Assembly: GCA_008015325.1 (NCBI GenBank)
Contig: SSFI01000002.1
Coordinates: forward strand, 1 to 45,778
Length of the DNA stretch: 45,778 nt
Origin: Rheinheimera sp.
GTDB lineage: Bacteria > Pseudomonadota > Gammaproteobacteria > Enterobacterales > Alteromonadaceae
Direction: 5' to 3'
Part shown: one piece after another, positions 44,781 through 45,778 of the stretch
Numbering within the stretch: the stretch's first letter is position 1
How the letters are laid out: each line of letters starts with the position of its first letter
Position numbers and translations under genes: made by a program
Notes under the pieces: model-generated
What the model was told of the DNA's origin: nothing
Databases searched by the model: none
The model's input: the letters and a program-made list of their open reading frames with translations, nothing else

Positions 44781-45317
44781 TTATTCAATGTCTGCCAGAT
44801 ATTCGTTTTTAAGCACGACATAGTTTTGTGCCGAAGCTGACAAAAATGCGCGTTCGGCATCATTAAGTGGTCTTGCCTGTTTAACCGGGCTGCCTACGTA
44901 TAAGTAGCCACTCTGCAAAACCTTGCCTGGCGGGACTAAACTGCCGGCGCCAATAATCACATCATCTTCTACAACCGCGTCGTCCATCACGATAGCGCCC
45001 ATGCCGACCAGAATGCGATTGCCGAGGCGACAGCCATGCAACATACATTTATGACCAACAGTGACATCTTCACCTATTAATAGCGGTGAGCCTTCGGCGT
45101 TCTTTGCGGAGGGACGGGATACATGCAATACGGTGCCATCCTGAATATTGGAGCGGGCGCCAATCCGGATATGATTCACATCCCCCCGTGCGGTAACCAG
45201 AGGCCAGATACTGACATCGTCTCCTAACACAATGTCGCCGGCTAAAACTGCTGATTCATCAACATAAACATCAGCACCCGACACTGGGCTTATACCTTTA
45301 TATGAACGTATCGACAT
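44781..45317 (-). CDS. yrdA: Gamma-carbonic anhydrase family protein YrdA
   Basis: The 178-residue left-handed beta-helix protein starts at ATG 45317 (AAGGAG upstream); a longer frame to 45353 has no ribosome site. Hexapeptide repeats run from about 15 to 140 (ADVYVDESAVLAGDIVLGDDVSIW, IGARSNIQDGTVLHV, IGEDVTVGHKCMLHGCRLGN). Three histidines (TVLHV, VGHKCMLHG) are placed as the trimer zinc ligands of gamma-carbonic anhydrases. Enzyme activity of the YrdA branch is not firmly established. Confidence 0.93.
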   Translation of the reverse strand: MSIRSYKGISPVSGADVYVDESAVLAGDIVLGDDVSIWPLVTARGDVNHIRIGARSNIQDGTVLHVSRPSAKNAEGSPLLIGEDVTVGHKCMLHGCRLGNRILVGMGAIVMDDAVVEDDVIIGAGSLVPPGKVLQSGYLYVGSPVKQARPLNDAERAFLSASAQNYVVLKNEYLADIE

Positions 45318-45428
45318 TCTAAACTCCTTATCTGCTGCGGAATTATGCGACATTTGTGTATAAAAAACACCTTTCGCTGAAATTTCACCCGAACGATCGC
45401 AAAACCCGAACTTTTCTCAAATTTATAC

Positions 45429-45456
45429 TTGCGTAAGTTTCGTGACGGCCTATAAT
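45429..45456 (+). promoter_or_regulatory. rrn promoter P1
   Basis: TTGCGT (45429-45434) and TATAAT (45451-45456), 16 bases apart, are followed by a GC-rich discriminator GCGCGCC typical of stringently controlled rRNA promoters. Confidence 0.7.
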
Positions 45457-45537
45457 GCGCGCCATGCCGACGGGGTGAAGCGAAACGCGAAACACCGGGT
45501 GAGTTTGAAAAGTGAAAAATAGTCGATAAAAAGACGC

Positions 45538-45565
45538 TTGACACGAATTGAAAACTGACTAAAAT
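45538..45565 (+). promoter_or_regulatory. rrn promoter P2
   Basis: A perfect TTGACA (45538-45543) and TAAAAT (45560-45565) with a 16-base spacer are followed by the GC-rich GGCCGCCTC. Confidence 0.8.
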
Positions 45566-45666
45566 GGCCGCCTCGCAGCGAGGTTGGGGTGAAAGCCTTG
45601 AAATCGCAAGCAGGGTAAGTAAGTAGGTTAAGCAGAGTAGTTTATTTAAATGGTAAATTTCTCTGC

Positions 45667-45694
45667 TTGACTTAAAATCTGGGAAGTGTAATAT
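45667..45694 (+). promoter_or_regulatory. rrn promoter P3
   Basis: TTGACT (45667-45672) and TAATAT (45689-45694), 16 bases apart, are followed by ACGCCTCCCGC and a small hairpin (GCTTCGA / TCGAAGC at 45704-45719). Confidence 0.75.
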
Positions 45695-45720
45695 ACGCCT
45701 CCCGCTTCGAAGTCGAAGCA

Positions 45721-45732
45721 CGCTCTTTAACA
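45721..45732 (+). promoter_or_regulatory. rrn antitermination boxA in the 16S rRNA leader
   Basis: CGCTCTTTAACA matches the rRNA boxA (TGCTCTTTAACA in E. coli) bound by the NusB-S10 complex. The following TCTGTGTGGGCACTCG (45750-45765) is the leader sequence that commonly precedes 16S rRNA. The 16S gene itself should begin just beyond the right edge. Confidence 0.88.
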
Positions 45733-45778
45733 ATTAGCAATCAATCATCTGTGTGGGCACTCGTTGGAGATGATTCGC

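Noticed and set aside
45290-45733. 147-residue minus-strand ORF at the right end
   Set aside because: It covers the rrn promoters and boxA and overlaps the yrdA 5' end; it is a chance frame.

Overview
The window is a 45.8 kb chromosomal segment of a Gammaproteobacterium. Gene content and order fit the Alteromonadales/Chromatiaceae area, and my guess is a Rheinheimera-like genus. The reasons are the mnmE-yidC-yidD-rnpA-rpmH / dnaA-dnaN-recF-gyrB order, the fadBA-pepQ and fmt-rsmB-trkA blocks, the dprA-smg-yrdD / hemF-aroE-yrdB-yrdA block, a large TonB-dependent receptor, and an ECF sigma factor paired with a DUF6768 protein. The genus is inference.

Layout. (1) 1-650: edge of an accessory region. 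A 23-bp tandem-repeat end that looks like an IS21-family terminus cuts a tyrosine-recombinase gene after codon 106. That gene lies just beyond the 3' end of mnmE, whose last 18 bases resemble the attachment site used by SGI1-type islands. (2) 631-4459 (minus): mnmE, yidC, yidD, rnpA, rpmH. (3) 4460-4892: dnaA upstream region with DnaA boxes and clustered GATC sites, a possible oriC. (4) 4893-10896 (plus): dnaA, dnaN, recF, gyrB, with two parS-like palindromes inside recF. (5) 11175-12300: an SMR exporter (sugE/gdx) behind a two-hairpin guanidine-II (mini-ykkC) riboswitch, then a BlaI-type repressor followed by a collapsed BlaR1/M56 gene. (6) 12496-15467: glyQS. (7) 15631-16549: ECF sigma factor and a small DUF6768 membrane protein. 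(8) 16695-24252: secreted M14 metallopeptidase, TonB-dependent receptor, LytS-type histidine kinase (interrupted by an in-frame amber stop) and LytTR response regulator. (9) 24249-29084 (minus): diguanylate cyclase, tusA, fadA, fadB. (10) 29261-32555 (plus): slt, pepQ. (11) 32695-36846 (minus): def-fmt-rsmB-trkA. (12) 36979-40414 (plus): LysM protein, dprA, smg, yrdD. (13) 40488-45317: purEK (minus), hemF (plus), truncated haemoglobin (minus), aroE-yrdB (plus), yrdA (minus). (14) 45429-45778: three tandem promoters and a boxA, the leader of an rRNA operon whose 16S gene would begin beyond the right edge.

Most of the window is housekeeping: replication initiation, translation, tRNA modification, fatty-acid oxidation and cofactor synthesis. 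The accessory or variable parts are the left-edge island remnant, the riboswitch-controlled exporter, the decayed BlaI/BlaR1 pair, the sigma/DUF6768 pair and the peptidase/receptor/two-component block. The last of these could be a peptide-scavenging unit whose sensor kinase is currently broken. I found no CRISPR array, complete insertion sequence, tRNA gene or clearly unprecedented system.
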